DNA of 58,015 nucleotides from Conexivisphaerales archaeon (GCA_038728585.1 JAVYTR010000002.1:292354-350368), one strand, 5' to 3'. Positions 8,742 to 16,382 are shown, counted from the stretch's first letter. Notes: generated from the sequence alone by a model not told the origin. Numbers and translations: made by a program.

Positions 8742-9631
8742 TTGGCTTTGAATTCCTGAACTGATTTTTTGGATGCTTCCGTATTTTGGCTGATGTGTGT
8801 TGCCAACTCTCCCATAGTCATTGGCTTTAGAAGACCACTCTTTTGATAATCCGACATGAGCGAGAAGATGGGGTCAAGAACCTTATCCCTGTACTCTTGG
8901 GGGGATGGGAATACCACATCCCACGGATGAGTCCATAGATGGAAGATGCTTCCCGTCTTGATGCATAGTTCAAGAAGTGTTCTGGGTAAGAAGCTCTGTT
9001 GATATGTTTCAGCCCCTGTATAAATGACTGGGGCTATGTTCAAAAGCCCTTCGTTGGTAGCTGCGTTTCCGATTCTTCTCTCTTTCCCCCTGTAAGCTAT
9101 GAAACCGAGGTTTCTCAGTGTATCCAGATGAGCAACTCTGTTCCACGGAAAGATGAAGGTTGAATATTTTGAGTCACCTACAGCTTTCTTGAATCTTTCA
9201 AAATCTTCAAGCAACTCATATTCAGTGGCAGCTGAAACGTCCAGATGAGAATAGGTGTGGACAGCTATCTCTTTCTTTGAAGTGGATGATGTTATTTTAT
9301 TGAATTGGTCAGGGTATTCTTCAACTGTCCTTCCACATACAGCCCAAGTTACGGGGAGGTCATATCTTTCAGCAAGCATGATCAACGATGAGGTTCCTCT
9401 TTCGTTTGCCCGGGCTCTTTCTGGCCTCGTAACATCAAAATCGACTGAAATACAACAGAACGCTCTTTTCGGCTCTGAATCGTTTGGCTCATATTGCAGC
9501 TTCATCAACCTCATGGCTAGCTTTTTTGCGGTGCGAAATGCCAACGGGTTTTGTGAAAGAGCAAAGCTCAGAACCGACTTCTTGACGGAAGACTTAAATT
9601 GGAGCATGGTCAAAAGTACATCTAATAACAC
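8738..9631 (-). CDS. polysaccharide deacetylase family protein
   Basis: A NodB-type carbohydrate esterase (CE4-like) of up to 297 residues, predicted to remove N-acetyl or similar groups from glycans. Motif 1 is SVDFDVTRPE (Asp pair), motif 2 is HTYSH with both zinc-binding histidines, and FPWNRV looks like the substrate-groove motif. There is no signal peptide, so it may act on intracellular glycan intermediates. The N-terminal ~50 residues are extra. The annotated start is a GTG at 9631, which almost coincides with the expected transcription start from the TATA-like box at 9649-9658; an ATG at 9607 (MLQFKSSV) is an equally good start. It is the first gene of the minus-strand glycan operon. 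Confidence 0.85.
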   Translation of the reverse strand: MLLDVLLTMLQFKSSVKKSVLSFALSQNPLAFRTAKKLAMRLMKLQYEPNDSEPKRAFCCISVDFDVTRPERARANERGTSSLIMLAERYDLPVTWAVCGRTVEEYPDQFNKITSSTSKKEIAVHTYSHLDVSAATEYELLEDFERFKKAVGDSKYSTFIFPWNRVAHLDTLRNLGFIAYRGKERRIGNAATNEGLLNIAPVIYTGAETYQQSFLPRTLLELCIKTGSIFHLWTHPWDVVFPSPQEYRDKVLDPIFSLMSDYQKSGLLKPMTMGELATHISQNTEASKKSVQEFKAN

Positions 9632-9648
9632 ATAATATGAATTATAAA

Positions 9649-9658
9649 GATATAAAAA
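9649..9658 (-). promoter_or_regulatory. TATA-like box for the glycan/surface-protein operon
   Basis: On the minus strand the bases read TTTTTATATC, a good archaeal box A. The expected start of transcription 25-28 bases further on falls at or next to the GTG at 9631. That suggests a leaderless transcript, or a ~22-base leader if the ATG at 9607 is used. It is the only obvious promoter for the following seven minus-strand genes, which are separated by 16 bases or less. Confidence 0.5.
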
Positions 9659-9677
9659 TGGAGCCTAAACCCATAAG

Positions 9678-9686
9678 TTTTATATT
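9678..9686 (+). promoter_or_regulatory. TATA-like box upstream of structured RNA candidate
   Basis: The plus-strand sequence TTTATATTT matches the archaeal TATA consensus. A start 26-30 bases downstream would fall at ~9705-9709, exactly where the base-paired element beginning at 9710 starts. No plus-strand gene follows, so if used it would drive a stand-alone RNA. Confidence 0.4.
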
Positions 9687-9707
9687 TTTCAGCAGAGACT
9701 TTCCAAA

Positions 9708-9786
9708 ACGGGTGTGCCGCGATAGGTCGGAAAAAGGGTGTATCCTGGGTTCAGATTGCAACTCAGCCCAGGGCACCCCACACCTG
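9708..9786 (+). ncRNA. three-way-junction structured RNA candidate
   Basis: Bases 9710-9785 fold almost completely. P1 pairs 9710-9716 with 9779-9785 (GGGTGTG with CACACCT, one G-T). P2 is a small hairpin pairing CCG 9717-9719 with CGG 9728-9730. P3 pairs GGGTG 9736-9740 with CACCC 9774-9778. P3 continues after a TAT bulge with CCTGGG 9744-9749 pairing CCCAGG 9767-9772, then TT/AG and AG/CT pairs around a C-C mismatch, closed by loop ATTGCAA. I cannot match it to tRNA, 5S, SRP, RNase P or a known riboswitch. On the minus strand the P3 hairpin is followed by TTTTT, so it could instead terminate the 9809-13796 operon or act in the deacetylase leader. Confidence 0.4.
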
Positions 9787-9808
9787 TAAACCTCTTAGCA
9801 TTCAATTA

Positions 9809-11134
9809 TTACTCGAACAACCTTTCTCTTATTAACTTGTAGCTTTCCACCAGACGTAACCCTTCTTCTGTAGCCTGATAAAACCTTCCGCCAAAGGTGT
9901 TTTCAACAGTTACCAGTCCCTTTCTCTCAAGCGTTTCTATTATCTTCTTCAATTCACTGTACGATATGTTAGCAGACCTCATTATGTGGGTCGGTCTAAG
10001 TGGCCTTAGCGAAACAGCCTGCAGTATATCCATGAGTATATCCATCTGTGACCTCCTCTTCAATGGTTCGGCTGGTCCTTCTCTTTCGTTCGTCTCTCTT
10101 ATCTCGTTTATCATCAACCTGACCGGGTTATCCATACTTCTGACAAGGAGTCCTGCTTTCTCTTGGAAGGCCTTTCTCTCCTCTTCATCCTCAATGAACC
10201 TCTCGACATAACCGGCAATCAGCCTTGGCTCAGTTGAATGATTTATGTAGCGATGCAACTCTATCACAGGTTTTGAGGGAGTCCAGTAGATCGAGCTGAC
10301 AGCAGGCTTACCGAGTATGAAGGCCTCCATAAGCATCGTTTCTGCTGCACCTAAAGCCACATCAGCATAAGCAACAGGGTTGGAGCTTACAGATTTTGTG
10401 AGAATTGTAGCACCCATTCTGGAGTAGGTGATTCTCTGCTGCTCCGTCCTTGGTAGTACAACTACACTTGCATCTATCCTGTCCATAACCAGTTGCACAG
10501 CCTTTTCCAGTATTGGCTGAGAGCTGGGGAAGAAGCTGGCGAATTCAGGCTCCGGCCTGACAAAAAGTATAGGCTTGTTTAGACCTATCTCCTTGTAGGG
10601 GTCAGACCCTTCCACTCTTTCGTCCTTCAGGTAGCATGCATGGAAACCGTTGAAAAGAACCACCTTCTCAGGGTCGGTTACACCGTTCTGGTAAAGTTCT
10701 TGGAAAGTGTAAAACCTAGGAGCGAATATCTTACTTGCTAGAGGAAATACCATCTGGTTAACATGTGTCTCTCTTTCATCGTAAAACAGAGTCCATGCTG
10801 GAATGTTAAGACCGAACGCTACCCTCACAGCTTCGGGCCACCTCTCTGTAAGCAGAAGGTCAGGCTTTTCGTTCTTCACTATGGGTAACAGCTCCTGTAT
10901 GTTGCTTGCATAAGCCTCCAGCTTGCTTGTAATATCCCTCCCTCCATGCTTGCCTACTATTCTGTAAGGTATTCCCTTTGCTTCAAGAATTGACGCTATC
11001 CTATCATGTTCTCTAGCTGTAACCATGAACTCGAATTCATTTTCTAGTTCTTTGATCAAAGGAGCGAAGAAGTTTGCTTGGAATGGTGTGCTCATCGCTA
11101 CCCATATCTTTCTTATCCTTGTCTTCTCAGCCAA
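9809..11134 (-). CDS. DUF354-type glycosyltransferase fused to a winged-helix domain
   Basis: Residues 1 to ~350 match the DUF354 family of GT-B-like proteins related to LpxB/UDP-GlcNAc epimerases, with the hallmark opening KIWVAMSTPFQANFFAPLIK and TAREHDR. Such proteins occur in archaeal glycan clusters. Residues ~365-441 form a separate domain like the archaeal HTH_45 winged helix (MDILMDILQAV, then ISYSELKKIIETLERKGL, then YQATEEGLRLV). The fusion of a glycan enzyme to a DNA-binding-type domain is unusual. The start is a TTG at 11134 preceded by GGAGAG about eight bases upstream, and it follows the AglH-like gene by 13 bases. It is the last gene of its operon. Confidence 0.82.
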   Translation of the reverse strand: MAEKTRIRKIWVAMSTPFQANFFAPLIKELENEFEFMVTAREHDRIASILEAKGIPYRIVGKHGGRDITSKLEAYASNIQELLPIVKNEKPDLLLTERWPEAVRVAFGLNIPAWTLFYDERETHVNQMVFPLASKIFAPRFYTFQELYQNGVTDPEKVVLFNGFHACYLKDERVEGSDPYKEIGLNKPILFVRPEPEFASFFPSSQPILEKAVQLVMDRIDASVVVLPRTEQQRITYSRMGATILTKSVSSNPVAYADVALGAAETMLMEAFILGKPAVSSIYWTPSKPVIELHRYINHSTEPRLIAGYVERFIEDEEERKAFQEKAGLLVRSMDNPVRLMINEIRETNEREGPAEPLKRRSQMDILMDILQAVSLRPLRPTHIMRSANISYSELKKIIETLERKGLVTVENTFGGRFYQATEEGLRLVESYKLIRERLFE

Positions 11135-11147
11135 AATAAGGCTCTCC

Positions 11148-12116
11148 TTACATCAGGAATTGTGTTATGATTATTGCTAGTATAGAGTAGGCAGCTTCCA
11201 TTACCAGAAGGGACTTTACCAGATTCTTTTCAGACAGAGGTGAAATATTCATGAACGCATGGGCAAGAGCAGGATAAGGAGGAGGTATAAGCTTCCCGTT
11301 CGTGTCTACAGTTGTATTGCCAAAGACACTCCTCTGAGAGAAAGGCCTTCTGTGCAGCATCTTCAGTGTAAAATCAAATGCTGCTGGCATGCTTACAAGT
11401 ATTGCAGCGAACTCCAGCCCGCCTACCAACCCTATGGAAGCAATGACAGCTCCACTCATCAAAGTGCCGGTGTCTCCTGGAAAAGCCTTCGCAGGGTACC
11501 AATTGTACCTAAGAAAAGCCAGATAACCTCCTAAGAAGATTATGCCGATGAGGGAAGCGTCATACTGTCCACGCAGCCAAGCCAGAACTGTAAGTGCAGC
11601 TATAGCTATCGAAGCGGTCCCTGCTTCAAGACCGTTGAAACCTGCAAGCATATTGCTGAAGTTGGCTGATGTTGTTACTGCTAAAGGCACTACTAGAAGT
11701 GGATAGAGCAGACCGAATGGTATTGAGCCTATTATCGGAAAGTTAATCGCATTTCTCCCCCAGAGTACGTATACCAGAGGTATAGATGCTACTGCTACCA
11801 GGAATGGTTTGTAGCGCTGCCTAAGCCCCATCAGATCATCTATCACTCCAACTAATCCAACAAGTATTACAGCTGCAAAAGCTGCGAAGAATGTTAAGGA
11901 TATTGGGTCTAGCAACGGATATGCCAGAGCAAGCCCTATCAGAGATGCTATCAGTATCGATAAACCTCCCATCTCCGCCCTTACAGGTTTGTCAATCTTA
12001 TGTATATCAAGTCCGGTTATGCCGTATTTTATCAGCCTTGGGATAAGATAGGGTAATAGAGTAAAGGTTACTGCAGAAGTAACCCCTAACAAGAGGAAAG
12101 CAGCAAGTATATTCAT
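11148..12116 (-). CDS. MraY/WecA-family phosphoglycosyltransferase (AglH-like)
   Basis: A polytopic enzyme of 322 residues that moves a sugar-1-phosphate (typically GlcNAc-1-P) from UDP onto a polyprenyl/dolichyl phosphate, the first step of lipid-linked glycan assembly. Family motifs are present: GVIDDLMGLRQRYKP with the DD metal pair (~90-104), NMLAGFNGLEAG (~154-165) and the FPGDTGTLMSGA loop (~213-224). About ten hydrophobic segments run through it. It overlaps the small membrane gene upstream by four bases. With the neighbouring nucleotidyltransferase and the DUF354 protein it forms the core of an N-glycan or surface-polysaccharide operon. Confidence 0.92.
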   Translation of the reverse strand: MNILAAFLLLGVTSAVTFTLLPYLIPRLIKYGITGLDIHKIDKPVRAEMGGLSILIASLIGLALAYPLLDPISLTFFAAFAAVILVGLVGVIDDLMGLRQRYKPFLVAVASIPLVYVLWGRNAINFPIIGSIPFGLLYPLLVVPLAVTTSANFSNMLAGFNGLEAGTASIAIAALTVLAWLRGQYDASLIGIIFLGGYLAFLRYNWYPAKAFPGDTGTLMSGAVIASIGLVGGLEFAAILVSMPAAFDFTLKMLHRRPFSQRSVFGNTTVDTNGKLIPPPYPALAHAFMNISPLSEKNLVKSLLVMEAAYSILAIIITQFLM

Positions 12117-12328
12117 GCATTACCACTTTTTCTGTTGCTGAATCTGATTACCGCAGACCAAAGTAGCATACATCCTAATACGAACCCCACTACCCATGCG
12201 GCAAGAGAAATTATCCCATGCCAAAATGGCTCAAGAAAGACAGTTATCTTCCAGACCATTAGCATCAGTATTGCAGAAAGACCTGCAACCCCTAGACTCA
12301 TAAGAGTGACCAGGTCCGCCTTGGTCAT
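12113..12328 (-). CDS. small two-helix membrane protein
   Basis: A 71-residue protein with two clear hydrophobic segments (residues ~8-27 and ~38-60) and a short basic tail. It shares its first base with the nucleotidyltransferase stop (TAATG) and its stop overlaps the start of the AglH-like gene (ATGA), so it is firmly embedded in the operon and likely real. I do not recognise the family. It may be an accessory subunit of the membrane phosphoglycosyltransferase, by position only. Confidence 0.75.
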   Translation of the reverse strand: MTKADLVTLMSLGVAGLSAILMLMVWKITVFLEPFWHGIISLAAWVVGFVLGCMLLWSAVIRFSNRKSGNA

Positions 12329-13053
12329 TAACGTGAAACTACCCCTTCGACCGAGCTGCCTTCGCTTGATAATATTTCATCGTTAACCCTCTCAAAGTCG
12401 GTCATTGAACCTACATCAGCCCATTTTGCTTCTTCAAAGTATGCATTCAGTCTTTCACCTGCATTTAATAGACTGGGGAAGATTTCCCTCTCTAAGCTTG
12501 ACGATTTGCCTATAGGGATATAGTCAAAGATTCTTTTTTCAAATATGTAGATACCTGCGTTGGCTGAATAGGTGAGCGTAGGCTTCTCCTCGAACCTTTC
12601 TATGCTTCCATCCACGCCTATAGAAATATGCCCATAGGGTACCTTTACTTCAAACTTCTTCACCGCGATTGTACCAATTCCTCCCTTTAGCCTGTGAGTT
12701 GCTACCAGATTGTGTATGTTGAGGTTTGTGACTATATCTCCATTCATCGCAAGGAAAGTATCGTCTATAAACTTCCCAGCAGTGCTGAGCTGTCCACCTG
12801 TACCCAGAGGAACATCTGCCTGCGCATACTCTATCTTTACACCCAGCCTCGAACCGTCTCCCAACGCATTGATAATCTGCTCTTTCAGATATGCAACGCA
12901 GATGACAAATTCATTAATTCCATATTCATTCAAGTATCTGATCGTCCTTTCGAGCAAGGGTTTCCCAGCTACAGGCAAAAGGCATTTAGGCATAACATAA
13001 GTTAGTGGTCTCAACCTTGTACCTGCTCCTCCGGCAAGTATAACCGCCTTCAA
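12328..13053 (-). CDS. sugar-phosphate nucleotidyltransferase
   Basis: A GlmU/RmlA/ManC-type nucleotidyltransferase domain (241 residues) that joins a sugar-1-phosphate to a nucleoside triphosphate. The activating loop AVILAGGAGTRLRPLT with KCLLPVAGKPLLE is at residues ~3-31, the Mg-binding MNGDIV at ~98-103, and FEEKP at ~154-158. There is no C-terminal left-handed helix, so it is a single-domain form. It starts with TTG at 13053, overlapping the stop of the upstream regulator (TTGA). The sugar is not decidable; in this operon it would supply the donor for lipid-linked glycan synthesis. Confidence 0.9.
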   Translation of the reverse strand: MKAVILAGGAGTRLRPLTYVMPKCLLPVAGKPLLERTIRYLNEYGINEFVICVAYLKEQIINALGDGSRLGVKIEYAQADVPLGTGGQLSTAGKFIDDTFLAMNGDIVTNLNIHNLVATHRLKGGIGTIAVKKFEVKVPYGHISIGVDGSIERFEEKPTLTYSANAGIYIFEKRIFDYIPIGKSSSLEREIFPSLLNAGERLNAYFEEAKWADVGSMTDFERVNDEILSSEGSSVEGVVSR

Positions 13054-13418
13054 TTCTTTGACCTACCCTGAATCTGGTATAACCTTGGGATCATCTCTCT
13101 GACAGCCTTCAACTTTTCAAGATACTCGTGTCTTAATTGTTTGTACTTGTCGAATTCTGACATGAACGACCTTCCCTTTTCGCTGACAAAGTACAAACCT
13201 TGCCTTTCCAGCAGGAGTCCTCTCTTCAGCATCAGTGTGATATGTTTATCAGCTGACTTCTGAGGCAGGCCCGATGCCTTAACCAGCTTCGACCTGGTCG
13301 CACCTCTTCTTGCTGTATCAAGCAGTGTATAGACTAGCTCGGCTCTTGACCTTCTCACCAAGACTTTACTATCCTCAGAATCTCCATGGTCTGATGGATG
13401 ATTATTATGAAGGCTCAA
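13050..13418 (-). CDS. winged-helix DNA-binding protein
   Basis: A 122-residue protein with one winged helix: ELVYTLLDTARRGATRSKLV is the first helix pair, QKSADKHITLMLKRGLL the recognition helix region, and GLYFVSEKGRSFM the wing. A helical tail of ~40 residues may mediate dimer formation. The pattern matches HTH_45-type archaeal regulators. The TTG start at 13418 is not certain because the first ~20 residues are polar and could be dispensable. It overlaps the nucleotidyltransferase start by four bases, so it is probably a regulator of this glycan operon. Confidence 0.8.
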   Translation of the reverse strand: MSLHNNHPSDHGDSEDSKVLVRRSRAELVYTLLDTARRGATRSKLVKASGLPQKSADKHITLMLKRGLLLERQGLYFVSEKGRSFMSEFDKYKQLRHEYLEKLKAVREMIPRLYQIQGRSKN

Positions 13419-13436
13419 CCACAGGCTTGTCCTCTG

Positions 13437-13796
13437 CTAGGTATAGAACGTCCCAAGATAGATAATGTAATTTCTGTCATTTCTCCAGTCACTGGCTGAT
13501 TTGTTTCCCCATGATGAGGCAGCAGAAGAGAATGCCCAGGCTAGTCGCATACCTTTAATTATTGCATTATACACACCTTGTCCCATCTCGGCTAGGCGTT
13601 TAATAACAGAGACCAAGGCCCTCAGCAATGCAAAACTCTCGAACTTTATCTTCAAGGTGAGCGAAAGGCTGAGGAGGGACCTCTGGTCCTTTGTCAATTT
13701 GAACCATAACCCATTGCGCCTAGAAGAGACTACACATCTCTTCAGAAAAGCGCGAATTGGGTCCCTTATTTTTAACGCTCCAGCGATATTGGACAA
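13437..13796 (-). CDS. small protein of unknown function at operon head
   Basis: A 119-residue basic reading frame starting with TTG. Support for it being real: a TATA-like TTTAAATA on the minus strand at 13824-13831 places transcription ~8 bases before the TTG, it runs head-to-tail into the regulator (18-base gap), and its end (NKSASDWRNDRNYIIYLGTF) looks like a conserved structured motif rather than noise. The centre is a long amphipathic or hydrophobic helix (SLLSLSLTLKIKFESF to LVSVIKRLAEM). Function unknown. An opposite-strand frame at 13501-13830 overlaps it but has no comparable signals. Confidence 0.5.
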   Translation of the reverse strand: MSNIAGALKIRDPIRAFLKRCVVSSRRNGLWFKLTKDQRSLLSLSLTLKIKFESFALLRALVSVIKRLAEMGQGVYNAIIKGMRLAWAFSSAASSWGNKSASDWRNDRNYIIYLGTFYT

Positions 13797-13823
13797 AGGT
13801 TGTGCTTGGGCTCATGCGATGCT

Positions 13824-13831
13824 TATTTAAA
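13824..13831 (-). promoter_or_regulatory. TATA-like box for the AglH-type glycan operon
   Basis: TTTAAATA on the minus strand, 35 bases before the TTG at 13796, is followed by a long run of closely packed minus-strand genes down to 9809. It is the best promoter candidate for that operon. Confidence 0.45.
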
Positions 13832-14014
13832 CAGCCATGGAAGATAGAGATATTCTATTGATACTGAGTATGCCTTGTTATTAATAAATTTGCACCTTTC
13901 TATATATCAACAGCATACATTGTCTATTTTTGAACGACATGAAGGAAAAGCTGGTGAGATGTGTAATACACCGCAAATTAGAACAGAAAATATAGCAGGA
14001 TAGCTCCTAAATAA

Positions 14015-14022
14015 TTATATAT
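14015..14022 (+). promoter_or_regulatory. TATA-like box before the RHH gene
   Basis: TTATATAT lies 35 bases before the ATG at 14050, giving an expected short leader of under ten bases. The rest of the 13832-14049 spacer is A/T-rich, and I see nothing else in it except a small GGTG/CACC hairpin near 13955-13975. Confidence 0.5.
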
Positions 14023-14049
14023 AATTAAAATCTCCCGGCAGCATAGAAA

Positions 14050-14268
14050 ATGGTCAAATACACAACCGTTTCTATACCGCTCAACCTGCACAGAAGAATT
14101 GAAAAATTGCTCGAAGGCAAAACCGGATTCAAATCAGTTTCTGATTATGTTACATATGTGCTCCGGGAGGTCGTGGCCATGCATGAGACAAGACAAATTC
14201 CGGAGCCGTTTTCGGTTGAAGACCTGACAGAGTTGAAAAGGCGGCTTGCAGCACTCGGATACATGTAA
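14050..14268 (+). CDS. ribbon-helix-helix protein
   Basis: A 72-residue protein of the CopG/Arc ribbon-helix-helix type. The strand YTTVSIPLNLHRRIEKLL (residues ~4-21) leads into helix SVSDYVTYVLREVV (~30-43), the usual dimer-forming DNA-binding fold. The tail (SVEDLTELKRRLAALGYM) is a short helix. It sits 31 bases upstream of the NPP-type phosphodiesterase gene and is probably transcribed with it from the TATA-like box at 14015. It may autoregulate the cluster; no operator could be identified. Confidence 0.82.
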   Translation: MVKYTTVSIPLNLHRRIEKLLEGKTGFKSVSDYVTYVLREVVAMHETRQIPEPFSVEDLTELKRRLAALGYM

Positions 14269-14299
14269 TGGAGCTACATTCTCTGGGGTTGCATAAACC

Positions 14300-15691
14300 A
14301 TGAAGGTTGCAGTCTTTGCCCTCGATTCAGTTCCACCTGAAATGCTTTTCGAAAAGCTGCTTGATAAGCTGCCAAACACCAAAAGAATGTACCAGAGAGG
14401 CATGCATGGTGTTTTGCGCACTTGTCATCCTCCCATAACAGTTCCAGCATGGATGGTTATGATGACTGGGAAGAATCCGGGCAAACTAGGGATTTATGGC
14501 TTTAGGCACCGAAAGCCTAGTTCTTATACCGAAGGCTACATAGTCAACTCCTCGCATGTAAAAGAAAGAACGGTGTGGGAGATACTGGCTGAAAAGGGCA
14601 AGCGCTCAATCGTGATAGGAATTCCTCCCAGCTATCCTGTTAAGCACAAAGAAAACGTAACTATGGTATCATGCTTTCTGACCCCAAGCCAGGAAAGGGA
14701 CTTTACAAATCCATCTGAGCTAAAACAGGAGATATTGAAGATAACTGGAGGAAGATACCTCTTCGATGTAACATTCAGGGTAGAAGACAGAGAGAGAATC
14801 AAAAGAGAGCTGTTCGAGATGACAGAGAAAAGATTTGATATAGCCGAATATCTGATAAAAAATAATCCTTGGGATCTTTTCATTCTTCATGAGATAGGTT
14901 TCGACAGGCTGCATCATGCTTTCTGGAAGTTCTTTGACCCAAGACATCCTAAACATATCAAGGGTAATGAATACGAAAGAATTGATGAAGAATACTACAG
15001 TATGGTTGACGAAAGGATAGGAAGACTGATGGGGATGTTTCCTGATGATTGCATAACATTCTTCCTTTCAGACCATGGGTCTGCTCCTATGATGGGAGCC
15101 TTCTGTGTAAACGAATGGCTCGAAAGTGTAGGCTACCTAAAGTTCAAACAAAAGCCGACAAACAAAGTTGAAATAGAGAAGGCGGAAGTCGATTGGAGCA
15201 AAACCAAGGCGTGGGGTTGGGGCGGATATTATGCCAGGATCTTCTTCAACGTAGCGGGAAGAGAGCCAAATGGGATTGTGCCACAGGAAGAACTAGAATA
15301 CGAGAAGAAAAGACTGACTCAACTCATCCGTGAGATAAAAGATGAAGATGGTAGACCTATGGATAATAGGGTATTCGAACCAGAAAGCTTGTACGGGATA
15401 GCTATGGGCGATAAACCTGACCTGATGGTATACTTTGACAATCTCCGTTGGAGGTCAGCCGGAACGGTAGGGCATAACTCGATTTACCTGCATGAAAACG
15501 ATACAGGTCCAGACGATTCCGTGCACTCTATGAACGGAATATTTCTGATGTATAATCCGCAAAAAAGCTACACTGAAAGACTTGTTCAAGTCAGAGCTGA
15601 GGATATCGCTCCCACCATACTTTCTCTCTTTGGCCTTGAGGGGGAATTGAAGAGCATAGATGGTGCTGTAATCCGGGAAGTGAAAGAATAA
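14300..15691 (+). CDS. NPP-type phosphodiesterase/nucleotide pyrophosphatase
   Basis: An alkaline-phosphatase-superfamily enzyme (463 residues) of the type I phosphodiesterase/nucleotide pyrophosphatase group. The metal-binding Asp is in VFALDSVPP (residue 9), the catalytic Thr is T47 in PPITVPAW, and further metal ligands are in GFDRLHHAF, SDHGS and GTVGHN. No signal peptide is seen, so it is cytoplasmic. The stop TAA shares a base with the ATG of the APS kinase gene, implying coupling. With APS kinase next to it, a role in sulfonucleotide or sulfated-glycan metabolism is plausible but unproven. Confidence 0.88.
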   Translation: MKVAVFALDSVPPEMLFEKLLDKLPNTKRMYQRGMHGVLRTCHPPITVPAWMVMMTGKNPGKLGIYGFRHRKPSSYTEGYIVNSSHVKERTVWEILAEKGKRSIVIGIPPSYPVKHKENVTMVSCFLTPSQERDFTNPSELKQEILKITGGRYLFDVTFRVEDRERIKRELFEMTEKRFDIAEYLIKNNPWDLFILHEIGFDRLHHAFWKFFDPRHPKHIKGNEYERIDEEYYSMVDERIGRLMGMFPDDCITFFLSDHGSAPMMGAFCVNEWLESVGYLKFKQKPTNKVEIEKAEVDWSKTKAWGWGGYYARIFFNVAGREPNGIVPQEELEYEKKRLTQLIREIKDEDGRPMDNRVFEPESLYGIAMGDKPDLMVYFDNLRWRSAGTVGHNSIYLHENDTGPDDSVHSMNGIFLMYNPQKSYTERLVQVRAEDIAPTILSLFGLEGELKSIDGAVIREVKE

Positions 15692-16302
15692 TGATTGAGC
15701 AAGCCACGAATGAATCCCTAAGTGCAAATTTTGTTACAGCCAAAAAATCCAGACCTTCGGGGTTCACCGTTTGGTTCACCGGTCTACCTGCAGCTGGCAA
15801 ATCTACTCTGGCACAACTTCTCAGAGACAGGCTTGACGACATTTACGATGGATACGTAGAGATCCTTGATGGAGACGAGATAAGAAAGGGTCTGTCAAAG
15901 GATTTGGGTCTGTCGAAGGAGGATAGAGAAGAGCATGCGAGAAGGGTATCTTATGTTGCAAAGGTACTTTCACGTAACGGAGTTGTTGCAATAGTAGCTC
16001 TGATATCACCTTACAGAAAATCAAGGGAGTTTGCAAAGGAACTGATTGGCGCTGACAGGTTTGTAGAAGTGTTTGTGAAGGCTTCATTAGAGACATGCAG
16101 AAGAAGGGATCCAAAAGGACTGTACGCAAAAGCCGAGAAGGGAGAAATTACAAACCTAACTGGCTTGCAGGAGCCTTACGAAGAACCCCTCAATCCAGAT
16201 GTTGTCCTTGATACTGAAAGATTTGGACCGAACGAATGTGTGGAGCAGCTCGTATCGTATCTGCTCAAAAAAGGACTTTTATCCAGAGCCTATACAGTTT
16301 AA
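15691..16302 (+). CDS. cysC: adenylylsulfate kinase
   Basis: A 203-residue APS kinase that phosphorylates adenosine 5'-phosphosulfate to PAPS, the sulfate donor. The P-loop GLPAAGKST is at residues 31-39, followed by the APS-binding DGDEIRKGL (~60-68) and SPYRKSREFAKE (~109-120), then the lid region CRRRDPKGLYAKA. No ATP sulfurylase domain or gene is in the window. It overlaps the phosphodiesterase gene by one base (TAATG). PAPS could feed sulfation of surface glycans, but no sulfotransferase is visible nearby, so the use of the product is inference. Confidence 0.93.
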   Translation: MIEQATNESLSANFVTAKKSRPSGFTVWFTGLPAAGKSTLAQLLRDRLDDIYDGYVEILDGDEIRKGLSKDLGLSKEDREEHARRVSYVAKVLSRNGVVAIVALISPYRKSREFAKELIGADRFVEVFVKASLETCRRRDPKGLYAKAEKGEITNLTGLQEPYEEPLNPDVVLDTERFGPNECVEQLVSYLLKKGLLSRAYTV

Positions 16303-16332
16303 CCTCTAATTCTTACTTAAAGAACTGACCAA

Positions 16333-16360
16333 TGTATGCTCTTAGCAGACATACAAAAAA
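16333..16360 (-). terminator. possible oligo-T terminator of the PEF-CTERM-like gene
   Basis: Twenty-three bases after the stop of the minus-strand gene ending at 16383 there is a T6 run on the minus strand (16355-16360), followed by a TGTATG/CATACA stem (16333-16338 with 16350-16355). Archaeal termination often uses oligo-T alone. The stem could equally serve the converging APS kinase transcript. Confidence 0.3.
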
Positions 16361-16382
16361 GTATTTCGATCCTTTGCGTAAT

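Noticed and set aside
9708-9786. tRNA, SRP or RNase P RNA identity for the structured element
   Set aside because: No anticodon loop, T loop, SRP Alu/GGAAG motif or RNase P core sequences are present; length is ~78 bases.
13501-13830. Opposite-strand frame of 109 codons
   Set aside because: It overlaps the minus-strand TTG-start frame, which has a TATA box at the right distance and a better ending. No promoter or homology signal supports the plus-strand frame.
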